A DNA stretch of 64,000 nt from ZC4RG35 sp041747855 (GCA_041747855.1 JBGTEJ010000017.1:1-64000), one strand, 5' to 3'. Shown: positions 1-8,891, numbered from the stretch's first letter. Numbers and translations are program-made. Notes: generated by a model not told the origin, from the sequence alone.

Positions 1-380
1 GCGACTGGATCGTCCACATAGCGGAGGAGGTAGCCGAAGGTGACCCCATCGAAGGTCTCATCCCGGAATGGGAGATGATCGGCGACGGCCCTCACCCGAA
101 GCCGACCGGAATGCTGGGAGAGCATCTCGGGGCTGAGGTCGAGGGCAACCACCCGTGCCCCCTTCGCTTCGACCGCCCGGCTGATCGACCCCGTACCGGC
201 GGCCACATCGAGGACCAAGGCATCGGAAGAAAGACCCAAGCCGCCGAGCATGAGCCGTCGCCACCGCCCGTCTTGCCCAAGGCTGAGGACCCGCGCCCAA
301 CGCTCATAGTCATCGGCGATGTCACGGAACAGCCGCGCCGCGGTCGTCTCAGGTGTGTCTACCGAGTCGACTCGCTTCAT
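1..380 (-). CDS. MenG/UbiE-like class I SAM methyltransferase (3' end beyond window)
   Basis: The frame opens at ATG 380 and runs off the left edge, giving 126 N-terminal residues. An N-terminal stretch (about residues 17-43) has the form F-D-I-A-D-Y-W-VLS-GQD-RWRR that is typical of demethylmenaquinone/ubiquinone C-methyltransferases. SAM motif I LDVAAGTGS lies at 57-65 and the acidic end of strand 2 at D81. The likely role is methylation in menaquinone synthesis, but other UbiE-fold methyltransferases share these motifs and the C-terminus is missing. It is transcribed away from the DoxX gene. The call as a methyltransferase is secure; the substrate is inferred. Confidence 0.72.
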   Translation of the reverse strand, partial: MKRVDSVDTPETTAARLFRDIADDYERWARVLSLGQDGRWRRLMLGGLGLSSDALVLDVAAGTGSISRAVEAKGARVVALDLSPEMLSQHSGRLRVRAVADHLPFRDETFDGVTFGYLLRYVDDPV

Positions 381-484
381 GGGGCCATTCTGGTCGGGTC
401 CCTACTCTGAAGACGACCCCAAACGGTCCGCGCGGCGGAAAGCTCATCGCCTCCTGAGCAGAGCTCCGTGAAAGAGCGACGCGG

Positions 485-910
485 TCAGCCCTTCCTGGAC
501 CTCTTCCAGGTCTTCCAGGCTCCAGTAGACCAGAGGGCCCAGGCGACGAAGAGGGGCTGGAAGGCCAGGCGCATCCATCGAACTTGGGGCGAGTCGAGGC
601 CGAAGGTCTCGGTCCCTGCAACCGCCTGATAGATGTTCCCGGGGAAGACGGCCACAAAGAAGCCTGCAGTGATCCAGCCCACCTTGACACGATGCTGGGG
701 CAGCCCCACCAAGGCCGCAGCCAGAGCGATTTCGGCCGCGCCGGACACGTAGACGATGGCGCTGCGGAAAGGCAGAAACGATGGAACCTGACCAAGGAAT
801 TCCTCGGTCCGAACGAAGTGCCCGATCCCGGCGACCAAAAGGAAACCGGCCAGCCCCCAACGGCCCAGCGTCCGGGGCACATCGGCAGCAATGCGCGTAT
901 CCACTGTCAT
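485..910 (-). CDS. DoxX-family membrane protein
   Basis: The 141-aa product has four hydrophobic segments (about residues 17-34, 50-67, 78-95 and 112-130) with the GI-HF and GA-E-A patterns of DoxX/SURF4-like small membrane proteins. Family members are linked to redox or thiol-stress functions, but no active-site residues identify a reaction here. The C-terminus is a basic tail. It is monocistronic, with a 46-base gap to the upstream VOC gene on the same strand. The function is not assigned beyond the family. Confidence 0.7.
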   Translation of the reverse strand: MTVDTRIAADVPRTLGRWGLAGFLLVAGIGHFVRTEEFLGQVPSFLPFRSAIVYVSGAAEIALAAALVGLPQHRVKVGWITAGFFVAVFPGNIYQAVAGTETFGLDSPQVRWMRLAFQPLFVAWALWSTGAWKTWKRSRKG

Positions 911-956
911 GAGCCGAGACTACCCAATCGGCCTGAATCCGGTCCGGGAACTCCGT

Positions 957-1322
957 TCAAGTGGCTTCGAGGAATTCGATCCGGTTGCCGAATGGATCAG
1001 TGGCGTAGAACCTGGCGAACCCGGGAAGGGGCTCATCCTCCGTCACCCTCACCCCGGCAGCGACCAGGCGCTCCCTCAACTCATCGAGGTCGTGGACCAG
1101 CAGGGCGGGGTGGGCTTTCGTAGCCGGTCTGAAGTCGTCCTCAACCCCGAGATGGATCTCGACCGAAGTGTTCCGGAACCAGCAACCGCCCCGAGCCTCC
1201 AAATGCTCAGGCTTGGACACCTGGGGTAGGCCGAGAAGCCCTTCGTAAAACTCGACCGCCACATGCTCTCCGCCGACCGGCATTGCCAGCTGGACATGGT
1301 GAAGTCCGCGTATCCCGCTCAA
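957..1322 (-). CDS. VOC (glyoxalase/dioxygenase-fold) family protein
   Basis: The 121-aa single-domain vicinal-oxygen-chelate protein has the GLHHVQLAMP start (H7/H8), a central VEIHLG strand and the FYATDPFGNRIEF ending that define the fold. The usual metal ligands (His near the N-terminus, Glu in GNRIEF) appear to be present. The substrate cannot be told: glyoxalase-I-like, bleomycin-resistance-like and dioxygenase members look alike. Its start overlaps the end of ispG by 4 bases, so it is translationally coupled to the isoprenoid gene. Confidence 0.8.
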   Translation of the reverse strand: MSGIRGLHHVQLAMPVGGEHVAVEFYEGLLGLPQVSKPEHLEARGGCWFRNTSVEIHLGVEDDFRPATKAHPALLVHDLDELRERLVAAGVRVTEDEPLPGFARFYATDPFGNRIEFLEAT

Positions 1323-2527
1323 CCTTCGGCGATCTCGGCGACGGCGGCTCGCTTCTCTGCGGACCGGTTGGCGTCTCCCTTGATCTCGATCAACTGGAGT
1401 CGCTCCGTGGCGGCGGCGTCCGCAGCCCCGGCATCAGCCGCGGCGAGACGGGCTTCTACCCCCTCCTCAACGAGCTTCTTGGCCTCCTCCAGCAGAGCCT
1501 CAACCATCTCGGCCTCGGGCACGACCCTCACCACCTGGCCCTTGATGAACAGGTGGCCTCTCCCCCGTCCCGCAGCAATGCCGATGTCTGCTTCGCGGGC
1601 CTCTCCCGGGCCGTTGACCACACACCCCATGACCGCCACCTGGATGGGGAGGTTGGCCTCCTCCAACGCCTTCTGGGCACGAGTAGCGATATCGATGACA
1701 TCGACTTCGGCACGGCCACAAGAAGGGCAGGCGATCAGATCAAGACCCTTCCGTTCTCGCAACCCCAAGAACTCGAGCAGTTGACGACCGGCTTTGGCCT
1801 CCTCGACAGGATCGGCCGTTAGGGAGAAGCGGATGGTGTCGCCGATCCCCTCGTTGAGGAGCGTGGAGATACCGGCCACCGACTTGATCAGACCGGCCGG
1901 TGGCGGGCCGGCCTCAGTCACTCCGAGATGGAGCGGGTAGTCGACGGTGTCGGCGAGCAACCGATACGACTCGACCATCAACCGCACATTGGAGTGCTTC
2001 ACCGAGATCTTGATGTCGGTGAAGTCGACGTCCTCCAGGTACCGGATCTCGATCAAAGCCGACTCGACCAGCGCCTCAGGCACAGCAGATCCGTACTTCT
2101 CCAACAGGTCCTTGTCCAAAGACCCGGCGTTCACCCCGATCCGGATCGGGAGCCCGTGGTCCTTCGCCTCCCGGGCCACGGTCTTGATCTGGTCCTCCTT
2201 ACGGATGTTCCCCGGATTCAGTCGAAGTCCTTGAACCCCGGCCTCTATGGCGGCGAGGGCCAGCCGGTACTGGTAGTGGATATCGGCGATGATCGGCACC
2301 GGGCTGCGAGGGACGATCTCGGCCAGACCCTGGGCGGCGTCGACGTCGTTACAGGTGATCCGGACGATGTCGGCTCCGGCACCGGCCAGGGCGTAGACCT
2401 GGGCGAGGGTTCCGTCGACATCGGCGGTCTTGGTGGTGGTCATCGACTGCACCGACACCGGGGCACCACCACCCACGGGGACCTTGCCGACATGGAGTTG
2501 CCGGGTCATCCGGCGATCTATTGCCAC
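1319..2527 (-). CDS. ispG: 4-hydroxy-3-methylbut-2-enyl diphosphate synthase (IspG/GcpE)
   Basis: The enzyme reduces methylerythritol cyclodiphosphate to HMBPP in the MEP isoprenoid pathway, using a [4Fe-4S] cluster. The 402-aa product has the short two-domain architecture: a TIM-barrel with VQSMT (26-30) and LRLNPGNI (101-108), then the cluster domain with C267, C270, C302 and the ligand Glu309 in GPGE. The start is GTG at 2527. The C-terminal 40 residues are Ala/Glu-rich and extend beyond the usual end. Dxr, from the same pathway, lies 1.3 kb upstream on the same strand with rseP between, the standard actinobacterial arrangement. Confidence 0.97.
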   Translation of the reverse strand: MAIDRRMTRQLHVGKVPVGGGAPVSVQSMTTTKTADVDGTLAQVYALAGAGADIVRITCNDVDAAQGLAEIVPRSPVPIIADIHYQYRLALAAIEAGVQGLRLNPGNIRKEDQIKTVAREAKDHGLPIRIGVNAGSLDKDLLEKYGSAVPEALVESALIEIRYLEDVDFTDIKISVKHSNVRLMVESYRLLADTVDYPLHLGVTEAGPPPAGLIKSVAGISTLLNEGIGDTIRFSLTADPVEEAKAGRQLLEFLGLRERKGLDLIACPSCGRAEVDVIDIATRAQKALEEANLPIQVAVMGCVVNGPGEAREADIGIAAGRGRGHLFIKGQVVRVVPEAEMVEALLEEAKKLVEEGVEARLAAADAGAADAAATERLQLIEIKGDANRSAEKRAAVAEIAEG

Positions 2528-2601
2528 GGGTCTATACGGTACTCCGGGGACAAGGGCTAGATGAGGTGGGTCGGGTTATCCGCGGATGAGGTGAGAGACG
2601 A

Positions 2602-2681
2602 GTCGGACTCCGTCCGACGCCCCCCTCGACCTCGCTTCCGCTTCGGTCGGTCCCCCCACAAGTGGGGGACAAATGAAAGAG
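2602..2681 (+). repeat. Structured intergenic repeat, copy A
   Basis: This copy has a hairpin (GTCGGAC/GTCCGAC), then an invariant block of about 35 bases rich in CCCCCC and CTTCCGCTTCGG, then a second hairpin (GTCCCCC/GGGGGAC). The same architecture recurs at 11101 and 11694 with different but self-complementary arms. It lies directly after the rseP stop codon and before ispG, so it may also end or pause transcription. It lacks the third, CGTGC-GAA-GCACG hairpin seen in the other copies. Confidence 0.8.
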
Positions 2682-2682
2682 T

Positions 2683-3768
2683 TCAGCCCAGGCGGATCGG
2701 GTTGGCGACGTCGAGGATCATCGCCACCAGACCGAGGAAGATGAAGAGCCCAATCACCGTCGCAGCCACCGGCATGAGTTTCTTGATATTCGCCTGACGG
2801 CCACTCACCTTCTCGTATACGGCGACCGCGAAATGCCCACCGTCGAGAGGGAACAGGGGAAGCAGGTTGATCGTGGCGAGGATCACATTCACATAGGCCA
2901 TCATCCCGAGGAAGAAGGCCAGGCTGGTGGTCTGGCTGCCGATGGCGACAATGCCGATGGGACTGACCGGTCGGATCTCATCAGGAACGTCGGTGTTCCC
3001 AACGAGCACGCCCAGATAGGCCAAAAGCGATGACGGTTTGATCATCTGGCCGAGGGCACCGAAGGTGTTGGTGATCCCTGAACCCACCATTCCCCCGGCC
3101 ACACCGATGCCCTCGATCGGACCGACCTCAACGATGTCGTTGACCGGACGGACCCCCAGATATCCGATGGATCGGTCGTTCGGGTTCTCCCCGAGGACGA
3201 TGTCGATGACCAGAGTCCGTCCATCCCGATCGACGGTGACGGTCGCTGGGCCGGGACCGTATTCGGTCAGAGCGAGGGGAACAGCCTCCCATCCGATCAC
3301 GGAGGTGTTGTTGATGGCGACGATCCGATCCCCAACTTCGAATCCGGCGGTAGCGGCCGGAGAGTCTTCGACCAGGTCACCGATGACAGGAGTGACTCCC
3401 CCGGGGATCCCATTGGACACGGCAAGCCCGTAGAAGAGGAGAAAAGCCAGCAGGAAGTTGGCGCCGACACCGCAGAGAACAACGACGCTCTTCTCCCAGA
3501 ACTTCTTCTCGCGGTAAGTCCGACCCATGTCTTCGGGAGCGACCTCTTCGAGAGGATTCATGCCGACGATGCGGACATACCCGCCAAGTGGGAAGGCCTT
3601 GACCCCGTATTCGGTTTCGCCCTTCTGCGTCGACCAGATCTTGGGCCCGAAACCGAAGAAGAACTCGGTGGCCTTCATCCCGACGCCCTTGGCGGCGAGG
3701 AAGTGACCAGCCTCGTGGGCGGTCACAAAGAAAATGATCGCCAGCGCGGTGGCGATACCTCCAATCAT
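2683..3768 (-). CDS. rseP: Site-2 (M50) intramembrane zinc protease, RseP/Rip1 type
   Basis: The product cleaves transmembrane anti-sigma or signal proteins within the membrane. The 361-aa sequence shows the catalytic HEAGH at residues 18-22 in the first membrane helix, a PDZ domain at about 125-200, and the third zinc-ligand motif LDGG around residue 318, followed by a last membrane helix. The length matches actinobacterial Rip1. It sits between dxr and ispG as in mycobacteria. A TACGCT hexamer ends 6 bases before the ATG in the 30-base gap after dxr, so it may also have its own leaderless transcript. Confidence 0.95.
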   Translation of the reverse strand: MIGGIATALAIIFFVTAHEAGHFLAAKGVGMKATEFFFGFGPKIWSTQKGETEYGVKAFPLGGYVRIVGMNPLEEVAPEDMGRTYREKKFWEKSVVVLCGVGANFLLAFLLFYGLAVSNGIPGGVTPVIGDLVEDSPAATAGFEVGDRIVAINNTSVIGWEAVPLALTEYGPGPATVTVDRDGRTLVIDIVLGENPNDRSIGYLGVRPVNDIVEVGPIEGIGVAGGMVGSGITNTFGALGQMIKPSSLLAYLGVLVGNTDVPDEIRPVSPIGIVAIGSQTTSLAFFLGMMAYVNVILATINLLPLFPLDGGHFAVAVYEKVSGRQANIKKLMPVAATVIGLFIFLGLVAMILDVANPIRLG

Positions 3769-3774
3769 GCCGTC

Positions 3775-3780
3775 AGCGTA
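3775..3780 (-). promoter_or_regulatory. Putative -10 hexamer of a leaderless rseP transcript
   Basis: TACGCT (minus strand) fits TANNNT and is followed by exactly 6 bases before the rseP ATG, with no ribosome binding site between. The -35 region is weak. The same spacing recurs at other starts in the window. Confidence 0.4.
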
Positions 3781-3798
3781 CCCAGACGGTGTTCGTAC

Positions 3799-4941
3799 TC
3801 AGCATGCGCCGGTGACCAAACCGGCGGCCACAGAACGTGCTTCGCGATCAACTTCCACGACGTCGTCCACCGAGCCCAGCGAACGCTGTTCCACCTCAGA
3901 AAGTGTCATCTCGACGATCTTGACGATCGAGTTGAAACCGATCCTGCCCTGGCGGAAAGCTTCGACTGCGATCTCATCAGCGGCGTTGAGGACCGCCGGC
4001 GCCGACCCACCGGTGCGACCTGCCGCAAAGGAGAGATCCAACGCCGGAAATGTCTCCCGGTCAACCTCTTCGAACTCGAGCGTGGTCCCCACGAAGTCGA
4101 ACGGTTCGAGAGGTGCGGTCAACCTGTCCGGCGCGGTCAACGCATACTGGATGGGGATTCTCATGTCCGGGTAACCCAACTGCGCCTTCCAGGAGCCGTC
4201 GGTGAACTCGACCGCCGAGTGGAGAATCGACTGGGGGTGGACGACCACATCGAGCTGGTCATAGGAGACATCGAACAAGAAGTGGGCCTCGATGACCTCC
4301 AGTCCCTTGTTGAACAGGGTCGCCGAGTCGACGGTGATGCGCGGCCCCATGTCCCAGTTCGGGTGATTGAGAGCTTGTTCGGGTGTTACCACCTCGAGTT
4401 GCTCTTTGGTCCATCCCCGGAACGGGCCACCGGAGGCGGTCAACATGAGTCTTCGGACCGAGTCCGGAGGTTCTCCCACCAGACTCTGGAAGATGGCCGA
4501 ATGCTCACTGTCGACCGGGACGATCTCACCACCCGAGGACAGTGCCTTCTTCACCACCGGTCCACCTGCGACCAGGCTCTCCTTGTTCGCCAGGGCGAGA
4601 CGGTTGCCTGCCAGCAGGGTGGCCACACTGGCCTGGAGACCGGCGGAGCCCACGATCCCGTTCACTACCGACACCCCCGACATCGATACCACTTCGAGGA
4701 CCGCATCCAACCCGTAGGCGAGTTGACGACCGCTGTTGAGGACGAAGTCTTCCCGCTCCTCGTTGGACCCCCCGGTTACGACGATCGCAGCATCAGGGAA
4801 GCTGCGGGCGAGTCGCTCCATGTCCTGACCGGGACGTCTCGCAACCAGGGCAACGACCTCGAGTCCGAGATTTGCGGCGACCTGGAGTGTCTGGGTTCCG
4901 ATCGAGCCGGTCGCCCCGAGGACGACCACCGGGCGGCTCAC
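3799..4941 (-). CDS. dxr: 1-deoxy-D-xylulose-5-phosphate reductoisomerase
   Basis: The enzyme makes 2-C-methyl-D-erythritol 4-phosphate with NADPH and a divalent metal, the committed step of the MEP pathway. The 380-aa product starts with the NADPH loop LGATGSIG (8-15). The central region has the metal/substrate signature PVDSEHSA followed by ASGGPFRGW, and the C-terminal four-helix domain has GRTGGSAPAVLNAADE. The start overlaps the cdsA stop by 4 bases, so the two are coupled. Length and domain order are ordinary. Confidence 0.97.
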   Translation of the reverse strand: MSRPVVVLGATGSIGTQTLQVAANLGLEVVALVARRPGQDMERLARSFPDAAIVVTGGSNEEREDFVLNSGRQLAYGLDAVLEVVSMSGVSVVNGIVGSAGLQASVATLLAGNRLALANKESLVAGGPVVKKALSSGGEIVPVDSEHSAIFQSLVGEPPDSVRRLMLTASGGPFRGWTKEQLEVVTPEQALNHPNWDMGPRITVDSATLFNKGLEVIEAHFLFDVSYDQLDVVVHPQSILHSAVEFTDGSWKAQLGYPDMRIPIQYALTAPDRLTAPLEPFDFVGTTLEFEEVDRETFPALDLSFAAGRTGGSAPAVLNAADEIAVEAFRQGRIGFNSIVKIVEMTLSEVEQRSLGSVDDVVEVDREARSVAAGLVTGAC

Positions 4942-6167
4942 AGCAAGCCGTAGGCGAGGAAGGCGAAGTAGAGGGCAGGGAGGGCGAAGAGGAAGCTGTC
5001 GATCCGGTCGAGCATCCCACCATGACCGGGGAGGATCGAACCCATGTCCTTGACATCGATGGAACGCTTCAGCATCGACTCGACCAGGTCACCCAATGGG
5101 CTGACCACACCGACGATCGCGGCCAACACCAGTCCCCTGGCCAAACCGATCGGCTCCCACTGGGGAAACGCCACCAGGACCGAAGCCCCCATCGCGGCGA
5201 GCACCAGCCCACCTATGGCGCCTTCGATGGTCTTGTTTGGTGACAGACGCGGGGCCAACGGACGTCGGCCGAAAGAGCGCCCCACGAAGAAAGCGCCGAT
5301 ATCGGCCAACGCCACCAGCACCACAATGAAGAAGACCCATGCCACCGGGTTCGAGGCAAAACCGAATGGGATCGCAAACGCCAGCAGCCCGACCCAGCAC
5401 AACCCCAAGAGGGTGATGGTGGAATCCTCGAGTGGTTGACGTCTGGGGGTCAGAGAAACGAACAGAAGGGTGGCCAGCACGACGATGGCGACCCAACCGC
5501 CGATGGCGAACACACCCCGGGTATGGGTGCCGAAACCGATAAGCACGACACCGAGAAGCCCGAACAACGCGAGGGGTTTGTAACCCTTCGTCCTCATCGT
5601 CCCGTACAACTCCCCCACCGCGATGAGCATCACCAGAATCACGAAACCGGTGAACCACCACCCACCAAGAAGGAGACTTCCGAGGAACAGGCCGAAAATC
5701 ACGAGACCGGTGAAGATCCGGAGGGCAACGTCGGATGAGACCGCCTGTTCATGCGCCTCGAAGTCCTCCTCGCTGTGCACCGCGGTCCCGGAAACGTCGC
5801 CGAACCCGACCAGACCACTCCCCACACCGGGCACTCCGGCGGACATGGCCTGCTTCTCCCATTGTTCCCCGGACCGACGATTCACCTCTTCGGCGAGTCC
5901 CTGGTACTCCTGGGTGGTGGCGGCCATGTAATCCGAGTCGGTGTAGTCCTCGACCCTGGAGCGGGATCCGGCCATGGCCTCCCAGTCGACGAGATCTTCC
6001 TGGGATTCCGTACTTTCTACATCAGGGGTCTCTGCAGGAGCGTCGTTGCCGGGTTCGTCTGGTGTGGTCTCCTCGCCGTCGTCGAAGAGCGACACCACTT
6101 CGGCCGCATCGTCCGCTCCCTCCTCCCAGGGGCGGTTGAACCCCTTCTTGCCCTCTTGATCACTCAT
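4938..6167 (-). CDS. cdsA: CDP-diacylglycerol synthase (CdsA) with a long acidic N-terminal extension
   Basis: This integral membrane cytidylyltransferase makes CDP-diacylglycerol for phospholipid synthesis. The C-terminal 270 residues carry about seven membrane segments and the CTP-transferase signature region (SPNKTIEG, then SPLGDLVESMLKR and KDMGSILPGHGG-LDR with the metal-binding Asp). The first 140 or so residues are an unusual acidic, low-complexity cytosolic extension rich in Asp/Glu/Thr, absent from canonical CdsA. Its ATG overlaps the frr stop by one base (TGATG), which supports the long start. Confidence 0.95.
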   Translation of the reverse strand: MSDQEGKKGFNRPWEEGADDAAEVVSLFDDGEETTPDEPGNDAPAETPDVESTESQEDLVDWEAMAGSRSRVEDYTDSDYMAATTQEYQGLAEEVNRRSGEQWEKQAMSAGVPGVGSGLVGFGDVSGTAVHSEEDFEAHEQAVSSDVALRIFTGLVIFGLFLGSLLLGGWWFTGFVILVMLIAVGELYGTMRTKGYKPLALFGLLGVVLIGFGTHTRGVFAIGGWVAIVVLATLLFVSLTPRRQPLEDSTITLLGLCWVGLLAFAIPFGFASNPVAWVFFIVVLVALADIGAFFVGRSFGRRPLAPRLSPNKTIEGAIGGLVLAAMGASVLVAFPQWEPIGLARGLVLAAIVGVVSPLGDLVESMLKRSIDVKDMGSILPGHGGMLDRIDSFLFALPALYFAFLAYGLL

Positions 6168-6718
6168 CAGACTTCCAGAAGATCTGCTTCCTTGTTGGAG
6201 AGGAGCTTGTCGATCCGCTCGATGAACTTGTCGGTGAGCTTCTGAAGCTCGTCTTCGCCCCTTCGGATGTCGTCATCGGATATTTCCCCGTGAAGGGCCT
6301 CCATGTCGGTTTTGGTGTGACGTCTTACGTTACGCACCGCAACTCTCCCATCCTCGGCCATGTGCTTGACCATTTTGATCAGGTCCCGACGTCGCTCCTC
6401 GGTGAGGGGCGGAAAAGCGATCCTGATTACGTTGCCGTCGTTGGTCGGATTGAGACCCAGGTCCGACTGTTGGAGGGCCCGTTCGATGCTGGCCAGGGAT
6501 GACTTGTCGAAGGGCTGGACCACGAGGAGTCGCGGTTCGGGGACCGCGATGGAGGCCAGCTGTTGCAGAGGGGTCGGGGAGCCGTAGTACTCGGCGGTGA
6601 CTCTTTGGAGAAGCTGGGGGTTGGCCCGTCCGGTCCGGACCGTGGAGAACTCACCACCGACGTGCTCGACGGCAAGCTCCATCTTGTGCTCGGCCTCCAT
6701 AAGGAGATCGGCGATCAT
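6167..6718 (-). CDS. frr: Ribosome recycling factor
   Basis: The 183-aa protein splits post-termination ribosomes together with EF-G. It has the family hallmarks: an N-terminal helix with RTGRANP, the hinge PEPRLLVVQPFD, the IRIAFPPLTEERR motif and a C-terminal helical region ending in a Leu-rich helix. Length is exactly as expected. A clear GGAGGAG ribosome binding site precedes the ATG, in contrast to the leaderless starts elsewhere. It sits 12 bases after pyrH and overlaps cdsA by one base, making a continuous operon. Confidence 0.98.
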   Translation of the reverse strand: MIADLLMEAEHKMELAVEHVGGEFSTVRTGRANPQLLQRVTAEYYGSPTPLQQLASIAVPEPRLLVVQPFDKSSLASIERALQQSDLGLNPTNDGNVIRIAFPPLTEERRRDLIKMVKHMAEDGRVAVRNVRRHTKTDMEALHGEISDDDIRRGEDELQKLTDKFIERIDKLLSNKEADLLEV

Positions 6719-6730
6719 TGCTCCTCCAGT

Positions 6731-7447
6731 TCAGTGCACCACCGTACCGATGCGGTCGCCATTGACGGCACGCACGATGTTTCCCGGTGTCGTCATGTCA
6801 AAAACATGAATCGGCACGTTGTGCTCTTTACACATCGTAACGGCGGTGGTGTCCATCACCCGTAGCTCACCCGAAATGAATTCCATGTAGGAGAGGGATT
6901 CGTGACGGACCGCGTTGCTGTTGGTGGCCGGGTCCGAGTCGTATATGCCGTCGACTTTTGAGGCCTTGAGCAGGACATCGGCGTCGATCTCGATTGCACG
7001 CAAGGCGGCCGTGGTGTCAGTGGTGAAGAACGGATTCCCGGTGCCCGCGGCGAAGATCACCACCCGTCCCTTCTCGAGATGTCGGATGGCGCGGAGACGA
7101 ATGTATGGCTCGGCCAGTTCCTGCATGGTGATGGCGCTCTGCACCCTGGTGGTCACACCCGCCTTCTCGAGGGCATCCCTCAAGGCCAGTGCGTTGATGA
7201 CGGTGGCGAGCATCCCCATGTAGTCCGCGGTTGCGGGGTCCATCCCCTTCGCCGCCTGAGACACACCCCGGAAGATGTTGCCACCGCCGACCACTATGGC
7301 TATCTCGGTACCGGAGGCTCGGGCTTCGGCCACTTCGCCGGCTACCCGGCTGACGGTTGCTGGATCGATCCCGTAGCCGAGCTCTGGGTCGGCGAATGCC
7401 TCGCCGGAGAGCTTCAGGAGGACCCGGCGGGCAGTTTCGTCACCCAC
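6731..7447 (-). CDS. pyrH: UMP kinase
   Basis: The hexameric enzyme phosphorylates UMP to UDP in pyrimidine synthesis. The 238-aa product shows LLKLSGEA near the N-terminus, the GGGNIFRG nucleotide loop, and the TTDTTAALRAIEI and AVDGIYDSDP-like segments of the amino-acid-kinase fold. The start is GTG at 7447, 8 bases after the tsf stop. The order rpsB-tsf-pyrH-frr is nearly universal in bacteria and supports the assignment. Confidence 0.97.
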   Translation of the reverse strand: MGDETARRVLLKLSGEAFADPELGYGIDPATVSRVAGEVAEARASGTEIAIVVGGGNIFRGVSQAAKGMDPATADYMGMLATVINALALRDALEKAGVTTRVQSAITMQELAEPYIRLRAIRHLEKGRVVIFAAGTGNPFFTTDTTAALRAIEIDADVLLKASKVDGIYDSDPATNSNAVRHESLSYMEFISGELRVMDTTAVTMCKEHNVPIHVFDMTTPGNIVRAVNGDRIGTVVH

Positions 7448-7455
7448 GGCGGACC

Positions 7456-8067
7456 CTACGATCCCACCGACAGGCGGGCAATGCGCCGCACCGAGATGTT
7501 CTCACCCATTTTCGAAGCGAGGGCGCCGACCATGTCGCCGACCGTACCGTCGTACTTCTCGGGGTTGACGAACTTCTGCTCGTAGAGGACATTGTCGCTG
7601 TACCAGGACTCGATCTTGCCTTCGACGATTCGTTCGATGACATTCTCCGGCTTGCCTTCGGCGGCCGCCTGACGGGAGATCATGTCCTTCTCCTTGGCGA
7701 GTTCATCCAGGTCTACCTGGTCCCTGGTCACCCAGGTCGGTTTTGCCCAGCTTATGTGCATGGCGATGTCGTTGGCCACGGAACCGAACTCTTCGCTCTT
7801 GGCCACGAAGTCGGTCTCGCAGACCAGTTCGACGAGGACACCGAGGACCGGCCGATCGCTCTGAAGATGGACGTACTGGCCGATCACACCGTCGTTGGCC
7901 TCGCGGTCGGTTCGTTTCGCCATCTTCGCCTGACCACGCTCACGGAGCAGCTCGAAAGCCTTGTCGAAGTCGCCGTCGGCGTCGGAGAGTGCCTTCTTGG
8001 CATCCATCATCCCGACCCCGGCTTCCTGACGGAGTCTCTGAACATCCTTTGCCGTGACTTCAGCCAT
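7456..8067 (-). CDS. tsf: Elongation factor Ts (short form)
   Basis: EF-Ts exchanges GDP for GTP on EF-Tu. The 203-aa product has the N-terminal UBA-like domain with LRQEAGVGMMDAKKAL, then the core with the TDFVAKS motif that contacts EF-Tu. It is shorter than the roughly 270-280 aa form of most actinobacteria and resembles the compact Thermus-type with one core subdomain. Its ATG overlaps the rpsB stop by one base (TGATG). Confidence 0.97.
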   Translation of the reverse strand: MAEVTAKDVQRLRQEAGVGMMDAKKALSDADGDFDKAFELLRERGQAKMAKRTDREANDGVIGQYVHLQSDRPVLGVLVELVCETDFVAKSEEFGSVANDIAMHISWAKPTWVTRDQVDLDELAKEKDMISRQAAAEGKPENVIERIVEGKIESWYSDNVLYEQKFVNPEKYDGTVGDMVGALASKMGENISVRRIARLSVGS

Positions 8068-8795
8068 CAGGAGGCTTCTCCTTCACCATCCTGAGACGTC
8101 CCCTTCTTAGATGACAGTTTCTTGCCTTCCAGGATCCCGTCGGCGATGGCATTGGCGATGAGGTCGGCGGCGCGTATGGCGTCGTCGTTGCCCGAGATCA
8201 CGTAATCGACCGCATCGGGATCGGAGTTCGAGTCAACCAGGGCGATGATCGGGATCCCCAGACGTGACGCCTCCTTTATGGCGGTGTCCTCGGTGTTGAC
8301 GTCGACGATGAAGACGGCGTCGGGGAGTTTGGTCATCTCGGCGATCCCACCTAGGTTCGCCTCCAACTTCTCCAGCTCACGACGCAGCTTCAGCCGCTCC
8401 TTCTTCGGGAGCGAGTTCATCTCACCTGATGCCTCGAGTCGACGCAGTTCCCGCATGTAGGAGATCCGCTGCTGGATGGTCTTGAAATTGGTCAGCATCC
8501 CACCCAACCACCGGTAGTTGATGTAGGGCTGATTGGCGCGACCAGCCGCGGTGGCGACTGCAGCCTGAGCCTGTTTCTTGGTACCTATGAAGAGGACACT
8601 GCCCCCGTTTTCGGCAATCGTCTGCGCGAAACTGACGGCGGTAGCTACCTGTTCGACGGTCTGACGGAGATCCATGATGTGGATCCCGTTGCGCTCCCCG
8701 TATATGTAGGGGCGCATCTTTGGATTCCAACGCCTCGTCTGATGTCCGAAGTGGACCCCAGCCTCGAGGAGTTGCTTCATCGTGACTTCAGCCAC
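8067..8795 (-). CDS. rpsB: 30S ribosomal protein S2
   Basis: The 242-aa product begins MAEVTMKQLLEAGVHFGHQ and contains the S2 signatures RRWNPKM-PYI, FIGTKKQAQ and the IVDVN and IPIIALVDSN regions. The start is GTG 8795, preceded by a purine-rich GGAAGGAAG binding site. It heads the tsf-pyrH-frr-cdsA run. A strong hairpin lies about 65-95 bases upstream in its leader, which could serve the autoregulation usual for ribosomal protein operons. The C-terminus has a Lys/Ser-rich tail. Confidence 0.98.
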   Translation of the reverse strand: MAEVTMKQLLEAGVHFGHQTRRWNPKMRPYIYGERNGIHIMDLRQTVEQVATAVSFAQTIAENGGSVLFIGTKKQAQAAVATAAGRANQPYINYRWLGGMLTNFKTIQQRISYMRELRRLEASGEMNSLPKKERLKLRRELEKLEANLGGIAEMTKLPDAVFIVDVNTEDTAIKEASRLGIPIIALVDSNSDPDAVDYVISGNDDAIRAADLIANAIADGILEGKKLSSKKGTSQDGEGEAS

Positions 8796-8858
8796 AATCG
8801 CTTCCTTCCTGGTTCAATTCCTCCGCCCACCGGGTTGAGACCCCCACCTGAACTGGTG

Positions 8859-8891
8859 TCCCTCTTTCGAGCGCGCTCGACCAGAGAGGGA
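8859..8891 (-). promoter_or_regulatory. Hairpin in the rpsB leader
   Basis: The arms TCCCTCT (8859-8865) and AGAGGGA (8885-8891) are perfectly complementary and enclose the palindrome CGAGCGCGCTCG. It lies in the 5' leader of rpsB on the minus strand. It may bind S2 as an autoregulatory element or be part of the divergent promoter region; no T-run follows it. Confidence 0.45.

Noticed and set aside
3703..4953. Long plus-strand frame of 416 codons over dxr
   Set aside because: It is antisense to an obvious dxr, has no family resemblance and arises from high third-position GC.
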